Of a stretch of 64,000 bases of DNA, positions 23,098 through 33,502 are shown piece by piece (positions within the stretch are counted from its first letter, which is position 1; each line of letters starts with the position of its first letter). The notes beneath the pieces were generated by a model, which did not search any database, was not told the DNA's origin, and was given only the letters and a program-made list of their open reading frames with translations. The position numbers and the translations under genes were made by a program. The stretch is taken from the NCBI GenBank assembly GCA_918807975.1, contig OU964918.1:59132477-59196476 (forward strand), read 5' to 3'. This DNA is from Aplidium turbinatum. Taxonomy: Eukaryota > Chordata > Ascidiacea > Aplousobranchia > Polyclinidae.

Positions 23098-23774
23098 ATG
23101 TGGATGCTACGATCAAAAATTGTGGATGTGGATGCAGCGATCAAAAAATGCACAGAGCTAGATATTTCAGTTGAAGATCGGAGAGTTCGCAGAAATAAGA
23201 GAATGCCTGGCGAACACGCAGAAGATGCTGGCCTTAGTGTTGTTGTAGAAGTAAGACGATGCATGTTTCAAGCTTTGGACAGATTTAAACTTGAAGCTGA
23301 AACTAGGTTTACCGGCATACACCACTTGAATGATATGTTTGGATTTTTGAAAGTCACAATAGATTCACCAACGCTTTTAAAAGCGCTTATGATGACGAGG
23401 TGGACTTTTTGGAGTTAGCTGTGGAAATTGACAGGTTTAAGAGGCTGGTGCGAAGCAGTGAAACAACGTTTGATCGTAATGCAACAGCGTTTGATGTTTT
23501 ACAGTGGTTAGCTAAATCACACCTACTTGATTCGACACCATATTTATGCTTGTGTCTGAAACTTTATCTTACCATTGGTGTTTCAATTGCGAGCTGTGAG
23601 AGGAGTTTCTCAAAGCTCAAAATGATAAAGCCGTATTTACGTTCTACCATGAGTGATGATCGGCTATCAGCTCTATCGATTCTTTCTATAGAAAAAGATT
23701 ACGTTCAAAAACTTGATTTTAAAGATATTATCGCTGATTTTGCTTCGGCGAAAGCTCGAAAAGTCCAATTTTGA
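23098..23774 (+). pseudogene. hAT transposase C-terminal relic
   Basis: Two ORFs in different frames (23098-23418 and 23400-23774) together give the C-terminal third of a hAT transposase of the type found in ZMYM-like proteins. The second contains TIGVSIASCERSFSKLKMIK followed by YLRSTMSDDRLSALSILSIE, the hATC dimerisation domain. One frameshift near 23380 separates LLKA from YDDEVDFLELAVEI. No N-terminal zinc finger or terminal repeats were found, so it is a fragment. Confidence 0.85.
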
Positions 23775-24032
23775 GGCAGCTATTGATCTTTTATTTGCCT
23801 AATACATTTGTTGTTCATTTTTTGTCTTTTATTTTTGGCCTTAACGCTGAGACAGTGAGGCTTCTTTCTCAAGCAATATAGAACTTCTGAAACGCGGCAC
23901 ATTATTTGCAATTATTTTTATTGAAAAGATTGCTTGAACATGAAACTATTTCAAAATGTGCTGCAGTCTACTTAGGGCGGCATTTTCAACGAAAGCCAGG
24001 GGCGTCAGCATATGCTCCTACGCCACAGGCAG

Positions 24033-24118
24033 TAGATGACATGGATAAAATTGAATTGTCAGGAGGGGCCAAGTACCAGAAACTGTTAAGCGTTTAAGCT
24101 AGGCTATTCTACAAAACC
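24033..24118 (+). repeat. R-repeat fragment
   Basis: GATGACATGGATAAAATTGA followed by TTGTCAGGAGGGGCCAAGTA matches 24247-24290 and continues GCGTTTAAGCTAGGCTATTC, the same segment that receives a hAT MITE at 30559. Confidence 0.65.
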
Positions 24119-24153
24119 ATTCATTTTTTTAAACCATAAATTTTTTTTAATTT

Positions 24154-25658
24154 TCAGATCGACATATCTCTGACAAAAGACCGAGAATCCTTCGAATTTA
24201 AAGCAAATGGAGTTCATCAGTTTTATTTCAAGCATCGATTACCCGTGGATGACATCGATACATTTCAATTGTCAGAAGGGGCCAAATACCAGCAACTGCT
24301 AATCGTTTAAGCTGCTTTACAAATGCATTAGCAAAAGCTACAGGAATCGAGTTTGAGCCTAGGCTACATGTTTTAAAGTGCTTGGCTTTTGCAATGTTTT
24401 CTTTTGTTTACTCAGTCATTGCATTTAACTGGACTTGAGGAAATAAACTGAAAGAAACGAACAAAACATTTCAAAAATTTATTTATGTGAATTAGAACAA
24501 CACAAGATGGTATGGTGTGGTTGAATCTTTATTCTTGGACTAGGAAAGCCTCTGAATTCTTGACCATGACAGCTTCGCATACACTACTTGAAAAAAAATT
24601 ACACCCTTGACTCAGACTCGGTCGCCTACCGCAGGTTGACAAAGTGAAGCAGGTTTTCGCTTGTTATTGTAACTTTAATAACTGCAAATTACCTCATCCA
24701 CAAGGTGCCGATCAATGAAAAGCTGTCCTCGAAGTGTGTTGTAAAGCAAATCCCTGAGAGCTGTCTTTAAGTGCATTGCTCAAACGCATGGACCGAGACC
24801 TGGACCAGCATCCAGTTTAAGATGAAAAAAAAAACTTGATTGGCAGATTCTTGAAATATTTGGAGCTTTATTAACGAAATAATTTGGTTTGTGAATCTTT
24901 ATGCTACTAAAAGACCTGGAAGTTTCTGTTAAACTTAGACCTATTGAAATTTTTTTAAGGATGTGTATGGGTTGCCTGAAATAAGGAAAATGTGATTTCA
25001 CCGCTGGTGACGATAACTGCTGTCCCTTAATTCCCTGCACACTTACCAAAGCCATAACGCAGTGAGATTAAGTCGGGTAATAATGTGATGGCATCGTAAA
25101 CCGGATACAAAATTAAAAATGAGCCCTGCCGCTAAAAGACCATAGCAATGGTAGAGCGGCAATAAATAAAAGGTTTCTAGCACTAGTTGCAACGTTTATC
25201 TGATGAAAGTAAAAGCAACAACAAACAGGTTGATTTATCGCTCCATTGAACTTCATTGTTGATCATTGATCTCCATTGTTGCTTCATTGATCTCCATTGT
25301 TGCTTCATTGTTCGTCTCGAATTTCTGTTGGTCTCCAATGCTTCAAATTTATGTTTAATGTTGGAAGTTTTTACGTAATTTAACGTGGAAAGTAACCGCT
25401 CATAGATCTTTGGCCAACCTTTAAAATAATGCGTGTTTCATTTTTTCTTGCCTTCAACCGCACTGCAGTAAGTAACTTTTCAAATTTTATTTTGTATGTT
25501 ATTCGCTCTGAGGATGCGCATTGTCATAGTGCGTGAAACGTCAGTGAAGCAATAAATCAACCTGTTTGTTGTTGCTTTTACTTTAACTTTCATCAGATGA
25601 ACGTTGCTACAATAATAATTCTGATAAACACCCAAACTTTTTACTATTCAATAAATAA
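24154..25658 (+). repeat. R repeat, copy 1 (contains hammerhead-like motif)
   Basis: About 1.5 kb that aligns along its length with 30241-32328, apart from two insertions in the latter. It has no conserved ORF: the antisense ORF at 24780-25055 is not kept in frame in copy 2. Near the 3' end are inverted arms of about 58 bp (25186-25243 and 25546-25610, containing AAAGCAACAACAAACAGGTT) and, between them, a hammerhead-like motif at 25502-25548. The layout suggests a non-autonomous Penelope-like element or retrozyme, an inference from the ribozyme motif. Confidence 0.75.
25502..25548 (+). ncRNA. Hammerhead ribozyme-like motif (R copy 1)
   Basis: Core CTGAGGA (25508-25514) and GAAA (25535-25538) flank a five-pair stem II (25516-25520 with 25530-25534). 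Stem I is six pairs (TTCGCT 25502-25507 with AGTGAA 25543-25548, one G-U). Stem III is the minimal ACGT form, with C25542 at the cleavage position. One unpaired T (25515) lies between the core A9 and stem II. Very short stem III is the known state of hammerheads in Penelope-like elements and retrozymes, which act as dimers. Confidence 0.6.
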
Positions 25659-26056
25659 AACCATAACATTATTATCAGCCGGCAACGTTCAATCAGCTTC
25701 TCCTACAAACTTCAACTTTTACAACCGAACAGAAAATAATAAGAAGTGTTCAAAAATCGAAACAAAGTTTAGGTAACTTGAAGGAAGAAAATTGGAAATG
25801 ATTTCGTTCCAAACATTCTAATATGTCAAAACAAATTTCGGAACATTCAGGAATTTGGAAGTTTTTACTAAAAATTGCCTTTTAATACGCAATTGATACT
25901 GAAATAAACACAAGTCTATAGACCAGCCGACCACCAGAGCTACACAATGCCTTAGACTCAAGCATTTCAAGTCACATGAACATAATAGGATGACCAAAAG
26001 AAACAACACTCGAAACGACATCCGTTGATGTTCCCACAAACAATTAACAACATTTT

Positions 26057-26355
26057 CCTTAATCCAGGATTTCCCAAACTGTGGTATGCGGACCATTGGT
26101 GGTCCGCGACGACTGCACAGGTGGTCCGTGGCGATATGACAAGAATTTAAAAAGTCACACATATAGCCTACGTTGTACAGTACTTACCCTGTCCCAGATA
26201 ATTACTGCAGTACTTTACAACTTAAATGATTTTGAAAGCTTTTGCTATCTAGTATCGTAAATCTTACTTGTTGCACCTTCGTTGCAGTTAAAAAGTTGTT
26301 TACGAAAAATTAGTTGTCCGTGGCCCAAAAAAGTTTGGGAACCCCTGCCCTAATC
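26057..26355. mobile_element. hAT MITE with 8-bp TSD
   Basis: Element 26065-26347 begins CAGGATTTCCCAAACT and ends AGTTTGGGAACCCCTG, inverted copies. Flanks CCTTAATC (26057-26064) and CCCTAATC (26348-26355) differ at one base. Internal GGTGGTCCG repeats resemble Charlie-type hAT MITEs. Non-coding. Confidence 0.85.
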
Positions 26356-26569
26356 CACACTCACACTTCCACTGGCAATTCAAGTGTTTAACTGCTGAAT
26401 TAGCCTTCGTCAAATGTTAGAAACTAAATTTGATGTTACTAAGTTAAAATAATGTAATGCTTTGTATAGGCAATTTAACTTCGCACTTGGCAGACACTCT
26501 TTATCGCCTCAGTTATTCAATTGCTGACTGGCATCAGCCGTTTGTTACATTGATTCAACGGCTACAGAC

Positions 26570-27078
26570 GTTGATTCCAGGGATATCTAAAGAAGGGGAT
26601 ACGAAGGCTCAGAGCGCTTGCTGATTATCATGACACTAGAAGGGCAGTAGTTGGTACCGCGTTAAACATGCGGTTCTTTTTAAAATTGCAGAAATTTTTG
26701 TAGTGCAGCTGGTACACTTAGCTACACAAGACAGTTAGCAAGTGTTATGTAGAACATATTTAAAGAATACTTGTTTGAAAAAAGCAGTTGAAAGGTTACC
26801 AGTTAGCTGTTTTTTTGACAAAACCTTTGCAGTTGACTAGGTGTAAAGCAAGTATACGGGTAGTTGAATTATCAAGTGATTATGAACATTCATTGAATAT
26901 CCATACCCGGTTGTAATAGTGCAATGCAGGTTGTCATAACAAAGTTTATCAAATTTGTATATGTGCCAATTGTCATTTTACCATAAACAGAGATTATTTA
27001 AGGTAAATAGAATCCCTTTTATTGTCAGACGTAACAAAAGCCTTCGTATCCCCTGCTCTAGATATCCCTGATTGAATC
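26570..27078. mobile_element. Probable hAT MITE with long TIRs
   Basis: Ends 26578 onward (CAGGGATATCTAAAGAAGGG then GATACGAAGGCT) and up to 27070 (AGCCTTCGTATCCCCTGCTC then TAGATATCCCTG) are inverted copies over about 34 bp. Flanks GTTGATTC and ATTGAATC agree at six of eight positions. No coding capacity. Confidence 0.7.
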
Positions 27079-27107
27079 AATGTAAAAAATAGTTGATTGC
27101 AGAATGA

Positions 27108-27611
27108 GTTTCAGTAATCAACATCAGAATTCAAATAATATTCAAACCGAAACGAATAAGAGATCATCTAATATTTGCTAAAGATGCACTAATTGACAGT
27201 GAGCTAGCATCCCGCAAAGTGATGAAGAATTTAGATGAAATGGAGATTGCATGGACAGAAACACAAAAAGAATTGATGAAAACTAAACTGAAGAAACGCA
27301 TTAAAAAGAGCAGGAGGGAGAGAGATTTCCTCTACCACCTGGTGGATCAATGTAAGGAACATGGAGGCCCAATTACAAAAGTGGAAGAGCTCCAAGCTCT
27401 GCCAACAGCATCACCATCCACGCAGAAAAAAATTCTCCACATGGAGATTCAGTACCAACGGATGATTCATCCACGCGACAGCCAGGCAAATCCTAGACTC
27501 TACAAAGTAAACAGCTTGAATGTTGATACCATGCTGCTGGACCTAGCTGTGATTCTTGGAACTGAGAATGAGGATGTTGGGACCATCTTCCCTACAGAAG
27601 ATGAGGTATAA
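27108..27611 (+). CDS. Unknown TE-associated-looking protein, 130+ residues
   Basis: The frame is open from 27108 to the stop at 27611. The first ATG in frame is at 27222, but coding character extends upstream (FAKDALIDSELASRKVMKNL). It is a basic, helical protein with KRIKKSRRERDFLYHLVDQC, then KEHGGPIT, and later LYKVNSLNVDTMLLDLAVIL. I have seen the C-K-x2-GGP-x(4-8)-EL pattern in uncharacterised invertebrate proteins that tend to lie near transposons, but I cannot name a family. A second ATG at 27104 opens another frame (MSFSNQHQNSNNIQTETNK) that may be a frameshifted N-terminus. It follows a hAT MITE and precedes a SINE. Confidence 0.45.
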   Translation, partial: VSVINIRIQIIFKPKRIRDHLIFAKDALIDSELASRKVMKNLDEMEIAWTETQKELMKTKLKKRIKKSRRERDFLYHLVDQCKEHGGPITKVEELQALPTASPSTQKKILHMEIQYQRMIHPRDSQANPRLYKVNSLNVDTMLLDLAVILGTENEDVGTIFPTEDEV

Positions 27612-27727
27612 TGGTATATGCCATTTTAACCTCTACTGCTGCAGCTTCCTCTGGTGACACAGATCAAACAATGAAAATGTGTGTTGCAGCAGCAATTCCT
27701 GAACTCCGCCCTGAACTCAGCAATTCC

Positions 27728-28042
27728 GCCCCGATAGCTCAATTGGTTAGCGCGTCACTTCTGGAATGAAGAAGCTTCAAGATCAAGCGGCGCTGGTTCG
27801 ACTCTCGGAGTGTGCGCTTGAGCAACGCACGTTAAGGACTGCTCTCCATTCAGCGGCATCTAATGGATGGAATAGTTCCCTGGCAACAAGACTTCAAGAA
27901 TCGGAAACTTCACTCTGTCAATCTCGGTGACCGGGCCTGCGTCAGTGATTCAAAGCCTCTACAAGTATGCGAAACTGCCAGGATTAAGCTCTGCAAGAAG
28001 CTTTCTCAGTTCGAGGATAAAGATTCAATCAATCAATCAATC
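27728..28042 (+). mobile_element. tRNA-derived SINE, complete reference copy
   Basis: Head GATAGCTCAATTGGTTAGCG (A box) and GGTTCGACTCTCGG (B box), a unique body, then a 3' end GATAAAGATTCAATC with an (AATC)n tail. About 315 bp. It is the best full-length member in the window; other copies are at 19.48, 30.05 (-), 38.9 (tail), 40.0 and 45.9 kb. The tail unit suggests 3'-end recognition by a LINE partner rather than poly-A priming. The body keeps the GACCGGG site that is disrupted in two other copies. Confidence 0.88.
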
Positions 28043-28084
28043 CTTAAAGAATACGATATAATAGACATATACAACTAAGCAACC

Positions 28085-28735
28085 ACACAGCATTTAACAT
28101 AATCCATTAAAATTGAACATAAACTATAAGCTAAAAACGTGTTCGGCCATACACACGTTAGCCCTTATCAAGTAACAAAAAAATAACTGCTTGTCATATC
28201 TACAATGAAAATGAATAACTGATCTAAACACTGAATTGAAAACAAAATGCATAAAATGAAACGGCAGAGCAAAGGAGACAGGCACATCACATGACGTTTA
28301 AATTACGCGAGGCAAAGGCGCATCATATGACGAATCAAGAAAAGACGTTGAGTAAATAAGAAGCGCCTAAGGCAAACAACTGTGTATTGAGACGATGATT
28401 GTCTGATTTTATTAGCAAAGCCTCGTGGATTTTAGTGTCGAATTCGGTGGAACATTTACGTATAATTCTAAACGACTCCAAGGATGGTTTGTTATTTGAA
28501 CATGTTTGGCAATCAAATATGTGATCTTTAATGGCACTTTGTTTGTTCAAATTAGTTAAATCTAAGTGCTCCCTCACTCTCGTGGCCAAATGCCGCGTAG
28601 ACATACCGATGTATGTACATTGTACAATTCGCGTGATGCGAACAAGTTGTATAATAGGATTAGGAACGAACGTGGCTGTGGTGTAGGACAGAGAAAACAA
28701 TCAACGTCAGTGGTTTCTGGCAAGGGTCTGCCATT
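28085..28735 (-). mobile_element. Penelope-like element 3' fragment with GIY-YIG domain
   Basis: The ORF at 28335-28700 (-) carries CTYIGMSTRHLATRVREHLD, then SAIKDHIFDC, then KIHEALLIKSDNHRLNTQLF and LLNVFS, the pattern of the GIY-YIG endonuclease at the C-terminus of Penelope-like reverse transcriptases. The RT domain itself is absent. Downstream, on the same strand near 28175-28130, TTGATAAGGGCTAACG followed by GGCCGAACACGT looks like a decayed Penelope-type terminal ribozyme region. The same tail recurs at 47.2-47.6 and 55.0-55.3 kb. Confidence 0.8.
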
Positions 28736-28739
28736 TAAA

Positions 28740-29500
28740 CGATGATGGTACTGTAGAATGTGACTACTACCAGCGGGTTAACGATAAGAACAATACCATG
28801 TGGTGGAGACCAAAACGAGATGACATTCAGGATGTTATTCATGTTCATTATTCAAATCGTCCCTGTCACAGTAGACACTAATGGGTGTTCCAAGGTGTGA
28901 CGACAACCATTGTGTCATTACTAAAGTGCATACATGTTTCTCAAATATCTAGCGTATTTCATGACATTTTTATGTAAATTTCAGATACCGGTAACAAGTT
29001 AAGTGTATATAGTGTTGAAATTGTCATATTATTCTTGGATGCACCCAGTAATCTCAAGTTGCATCAACAAAAATGAAGAAATTGTGAAAAATAATGACCA
29101 AAATATAATAGTTTTAATGTTTTAGGGAACTTTCAAGTATGCTGGGCGTTTTGTTGCTCTTCAAAGTAACAGGCTCAATTTACTGCTTTTTTTGACACCA
29201 AAATCAGCTCAAAAGCTTGACTGGAAGAAAATTTATTGCAGATTTGTCAATTTGTATGGCAGACATCTTGTATTTTCGACATAAAGTCCGGGGTCCATCC
29301 GGAATTTGAACAAAATCAAAAATTATTTTTGCACGTTCCTAGGTATGTCCATAGGCACCTTTTAAACTCTAGTTCTGTTGTGTTACTTGAAAAAAGTCAA
29401 AATCACCCCAGTAGGCTATTGCCCACTGCTACCGTACTTCTAAAGGGTGTTCCAATAACATGGAACGATGCTAAATCTTCTTCGTCGTATGAGCTGTCTT
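28740..29500. other. Unassigned intergenic stretch
   Basis: No ORF or terminal repeats recognised between the Penelope fragment and the LINE fragment. Confidence 0.4.
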
Positions 29501-29517
29501 CTTCCGGACTATATGTT

Positions 29518-29760
29518 TGAGCATGAAGTCATCAGCCACTCGACGGTCTCGTCATCCAGGGGCTTCAGTCCAAGCGTTCCATGTGGTGGTTGATGGATTG
29601 GGCAGTCATGGACGATATAGTCCACTGTCTGGTCTGTGGCACCACACTCGCATCCCGGTGAGGGAGCCAGGCCCCATCTGCACATGTCTGAACGAAAGCG
29701 ACCGACGCCGGTTCGTAGGCGGTTAAGCCGGACCCACGCAAGTTTTGCGAGGGTATTCCC
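29518..29760 (-). pseudogene. Jockey-group LINE C-terminal fragment
   Basis: The minus strand reads LAKLAWVRLNRLRTGVGRFR, then SDMCRWGLAPSPGCECGATD, then YIVHDC and ends DDETVEWLMTSC before a stop. This aligns with the C-terminus of the LINE at 21.6-22.65 kb, including the CECG...HDC motif, but is diverged, so it is another family member. It is cut off upstream of the WVRLNR block. Confidence 0.8.
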
Positions 29761-30047
29761 GGAGGGTGGGGATTGACGTTGGGTAGGAAATCACGGAAAT
29801 AATGGGGTAGGAAAAAACGTTAAATAATTTTTAACCTCTTCTTTTCAGATTTAACAAATCAAGTCTGACAATTTCACCAATGACAAGATTAACAATCGAA
29901 CAACGATTTAGAGTTATTGAAGCCTAGGCCTACATTGTTTCATTTACTGTTTTTATCGATCAGTCTTAATGAAACACCCTTTATATAAAATTTCAAAACT
30001 AGTGAAGGGCGTGGCCATTTTGCTGTCTGATCACTGGTCGAGTTAAC

Positions 30048-30172
30048 CTTTGACAGAAAACTCTCTTGATAGGTTATTCCTAGCAGTTTCGTATGGTTGT
30101 AGAGGCTTTGAAACACTGATGCAAGCCCGGTTACTGATATTAGCAAAGTGAAGTTTCCGACTGTCAAAGTGT
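30048..30172 (-). mobile_element. SINE fragment (3' half, minus strand)
   Basis: The complement reads CGGAAACTTCACTTTG, then GTAACCGGGCTTGCATCAGT and TACGAAACTGCTAGGAATAA, matching the middle and 3' part of the SINE at 27728. The GACCGGG region is uninterrupted here. Confidence 0.75.
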
Positions 30173-30340
30173 TGTTTTCTGATAATTATTTTATCTATTA
30201 GATGCAACTAATCAAGAGATGTTCAGAGCTACATTGATTCATTTTCAGACCGAGATATCTCTCACAAAGGACCGAGAATCTTTCGAATTTAGAGCAAATG
30301 GAGTTCATCAGTTTTATTTCAAGCATCGATTATCATTGGA

Positions 30341-30495
30341 ATCATCAATCAATCAATCAAGTTTATTTCGGCATAGCTACACATTCATTTTCAATGTACA
30401 CATCAGGAGATATAACAAAAAGCTTTTTTTATATGGAAACTACACCATGGAGGCACCGAAAAAACCATGCGAATATCTAAGTTAAGGTGCCCCCA
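30341..30495 (-). mobile_element. Short SINE-like insertion in R copy 2
   Basis: Absent from R copy 1, where CGATTACCCGTGGATGACAT is continuous. The insert has (AATC)n at its left side followed by AAGTTTATTTCGGCAT, and ends AAGGTGCCCCC. That suggests a minus-strand element with its tail on the left. Its head was not matched to a tRNA. Confidence 0.55.
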
Positions 30496-30550
30496 AGACA
30501 TCGATACAATTGAATTAACGCCAGAGGCCACGTACCAGGAACTGCTAATC

Positions 30551-31002
30551 GTTTAAGCCAGTGGTTCCCAACCTGGGGTTCGCGGACGCCTTGGGCGTCC
30601 GTGAGAAAGCATTTGGTGGTCCGTGATTACCTTGATGAATTTTGGAGTAAAAAAACGAAAAGGAATCTTTTTACTTTCATTTCTCTCATTAAATTTGCTT
30701 ACGTTGAAAAAATTTCGGCATGATATTTTGGGTCACCTTAATATTTAAAAACTGCTGACATTTCTTGAACAATTTATTCATTTTCTTATTTGAGCAACTG
30801 TTAAACCTGATATTTGCCGCAGGAGTCATAAGGCAATACAATATGACACAGTAGCCTACAGTAGTTGAGTAGCAGAATTATTATAATAGTCAATAGTATG
30901 TTAATTGAGTTTCAGGCAAAATTTAGGTAGGGGTCCGCAGAATTAATAATTTGTCTAAAGTGGTCCGTGACAACAAAAAGTTTGAGAACCACTGGTTTAA
31001 GC
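30551..31002. mobile_element. hAT MITE with perfect 8-bp TSD
   Basis: Element 30559-30994 begins CAGTGGTTCCCAACCTGGGG and ends TTTGAGAACCACTG. GTTTAAGC flanks it on both sides (30551-30558 and 30995-31002). The pre-insertion site is visible at 24303-24313 and 24092-24101. Its first 20 bases equal those of the hAT element starting at 63419, its likely autonomous relative. Internal GGTCCGTGA repeats; non-coding. Confidence 0.93.
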
Positions 31003-32152
31003 TATTCTACAAAAGCGTTAGCAAAAGCTACAATAGGCTAGCATATTTTGAGTCCACACGTCATCAAGAGCTTCTTTTGCAATGTTTTCGTTTTTACTCA
31101 GTCATTGCATTTAACTGGACTTGAGGAAATAAACTGAAAGAAACGAACAAACTATTTCACGAATTTATTTAAGTGAATTAGAACAAAACAAGATGGTATG
31201 GTGTGGTTGAATCTTTATTCTTGGACTAGGAAAGCCTCTGAAATCTTAACCATGACAGCTTCGCATACTTGCAAAAAAATTACACGCTTGACTCAGACTC
31301 GGTCGCCTACCGCAGGTTGACAAAGTGAAGCAGGTTTTCGCTTGTTATTGTAACTTTAATGACTGCAAATTACCCCATCCACAAGGTGCCAATCAATGAA
31401 AAGCTGTCCTCGAAGTGCATTGTAAAGCAAATCGTCGAGAGCTGTCTTCAAGTGCATTGCTCAAGCGCATGGTCCGAGACCTGAACCAGCATCCTGTTCA
31501 AGATGAAAACAGAAACGTGATCGACAGATTCTTGAAATATTAGGAGGTTTATTAAAAAGATGATTTGGTTTCTGAATCTTGATGGTACTGAAAAAACTGA
31601 AAATTACTGTATTTGTTTGTTGGACTTAGAGCCATTGATAAATTCCAAAGGATGTGTATGGGTTGCCTGAAATAAGGAAAATGTATTTTTACCGATGGAG
31701 AATACTGCTGTCCCTTAATTCCCTGCACACTTTCCAAAGCCATAACGCAGTAAGAATAAATCGGTTAATAATGTGATGGCATCCTAAACCTGATATAAAA
31801 TTAAAAATGAGCCCTGTCGCTAAAAGACCATAGCAATTGTAGAGGGACAATAAATAAAAGGTTTCTAGCACTAGTTGCAACGTTCATCTTATGAAAGTAA
31901 AAGCAACAACAAACAGGTTGATTTATCGCTCCATTAAACTTTTGCTTCACCACTTTCGTCTCGAATTTCTGTTGGTCTCCACTGCTTCGAATTTATGTTT
32001 AATGTTGGAAGTTTTTACGTAATTTAACGTGGAAAGTAACCACTCACACATCTTTGGCCAATGGCCAACCTTTAATATAATGTGTGTTTCATTTTTTCTT
32101 GCCTGCAACTGCACTGAAGTATCTAACTTTGTAAATTTTATTTTGTATATTA

Positions 32153-32199
32153 TTCGCTCTGAGGATACGCATTGTCATAGTGCGTGAAACGTCAGTGAA
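32153..32199 (+). ncRNA. Hammerhead ribozyme-like motif (R copy 2)
   Basis: Same architecture as 25502-25548: core CTGAGGA (32159-32165), GAAA (32186-32189), stem I TTCGCT/AGTGAA and minimal stem III ACGT, with C32193 at the cleavage position. Stem II keeps five pairs, and the first pair is A-U here (32167/32185) where copy 1 has G-U, a change that preserves pairing. One unpaired T (32166) follows the core, as in copy 1. Confidence 0.6.
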
Positions 32200-32332
32200 G
32201 CAATAAATCAACCTGTTTGTTGCTGCTTTTACTTTCACTTTCATCAGTTAAACGTTGTAACTAGTACTACAGTGTAGAAACGATAATTTTTCTGATGAAC
32301 ACCCAAACTTTTTACTATTCAATAAATAGAAG

Positions 32333-33500
32333 TAAAGCGAACTAATTGAAGATTTAAAGTAAAAAATGATCCAATTTGAGAGACATGATTTGCAACTGCA
32401 CCGCGTATGGGCCACGTGATAATCCTACCCAACGCGTATAACCAATTGCGCTAAGGAATGACCTTAGCCTACACAATGTGGCATAGTTTTGATTAATTTA
32501 TTGATAAACAATCGCTCACCGGTGAAGATGTCACTCTTTGGCTCTCAGCCTGAAAAAAAAATTATTATGATTACTTCTTATTTGTTTATTACTTCCGGAG
32601 GGAGTTTGATTTTTTGTACCACAGACAAGCAAGGCACAGCATCACAACACGGCTTAGCATTATAAGAGTATATTTTACATATTTACAACTAGCTTTAACA
32701 TTTGTTTATATAGAACATAACAGTATTACACAATCCCGCAGGATATATCATAAATGAAACACATTGTAAGAGTGTGAAGAATATAAATTTTCTTACCATT
32801 TTTCTGATTAAGCACGTCTTACTCTTAACACAAAATACGTAAATACTCTTACACAAATACGTCAAAATACTAATCTGCATGCAAAAATTTTTAACTCAAA
32901 TTAAATTTTGGATTAATTGCACTGTGTCAAATCTGCATCCATTTGGAGGCACCAAAGCTTTGTCAAAGCAAAAATACAAAGGAAAACAGCCAACATCAGA
33001 GTTCTGTTTGTGTGAAGATAAATTATTTTTTATTCTTTTTCAAATTTAAATTTTTTGCTGACAGTATCGTATTCAGTTTGTATTGAAAACTGTATAATTT
33101 AAATACCTTTCTGGAAAGCTTTACATTCCCTTGGATTAGGTAATATATTATTGACAATGAACTTTTTTAAAACCACTGGTTGAGGTAAAATATTTACACA
33201 AATTCTTTTTTATGTTTATTCAAGTTAAGCCAACATTGAAAAAGTAATCTTGAAATGCATATTAAATATATATATTAAATATATGAAATATTAATATACA
33301 GTATATATGAAATATATATATAAAATACAGAAGAACTGCCGCTATACGTTAATTATCACCGTTGAAAAACCGCCTTTGCATTCATTTCAAAATTTATTTC
33401 CGCTTTACCATTTTAGTTTGAGGCAAAAATATTTAGACAATTTTTTTATTATCTTTATTCATATTAAGCCAGACAGCAAATAAACGATTGTTTGCTGTCT
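32333..33500 (+). repeat. S repeat, copy 1
   Basis: About 1.1 kb aligning with 58670-59790: shared strings include GAACTAATTGAAGATT, CATGATTTGCAACTGC, AATCGCTCACCGGTGAAGAT and AACCGCCTTTGCATT. No ORF is conserved between the copies. It contains the 12-bp-arm palindrome at 33469-33502. Superfamily unknown. Confidence 0.65.
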
Positions 33501-33502
33501 GG

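Larger units (their letters stand above)
30241..32328 (+). repeat. R repeat, copy 2 (contains hammerhead-like motif)
   Basis: Aligns with 24154-25658 but carries two insertions: a SINE-like piece at about 30341-30495 and a hAT MITE at 30559-30994. The inverted arms are at 31875-31932 and about 32197-32260, with the hammerhead-like motif at 32153-32199. No conserved ORF. The two copies have diverged by many point changes and small indels, so they are separate insertions or an old duplication rather than a recent one. Confidence 0.75.

Noticed and set aside
24780-25055. Antisense ORF in R copy 1 sharing a VQGIKGQQ start with the ORF at 31552-31743
   Set aside because: Similarity follows from the repeat DNA, and the frames diverge through indels between the copies.
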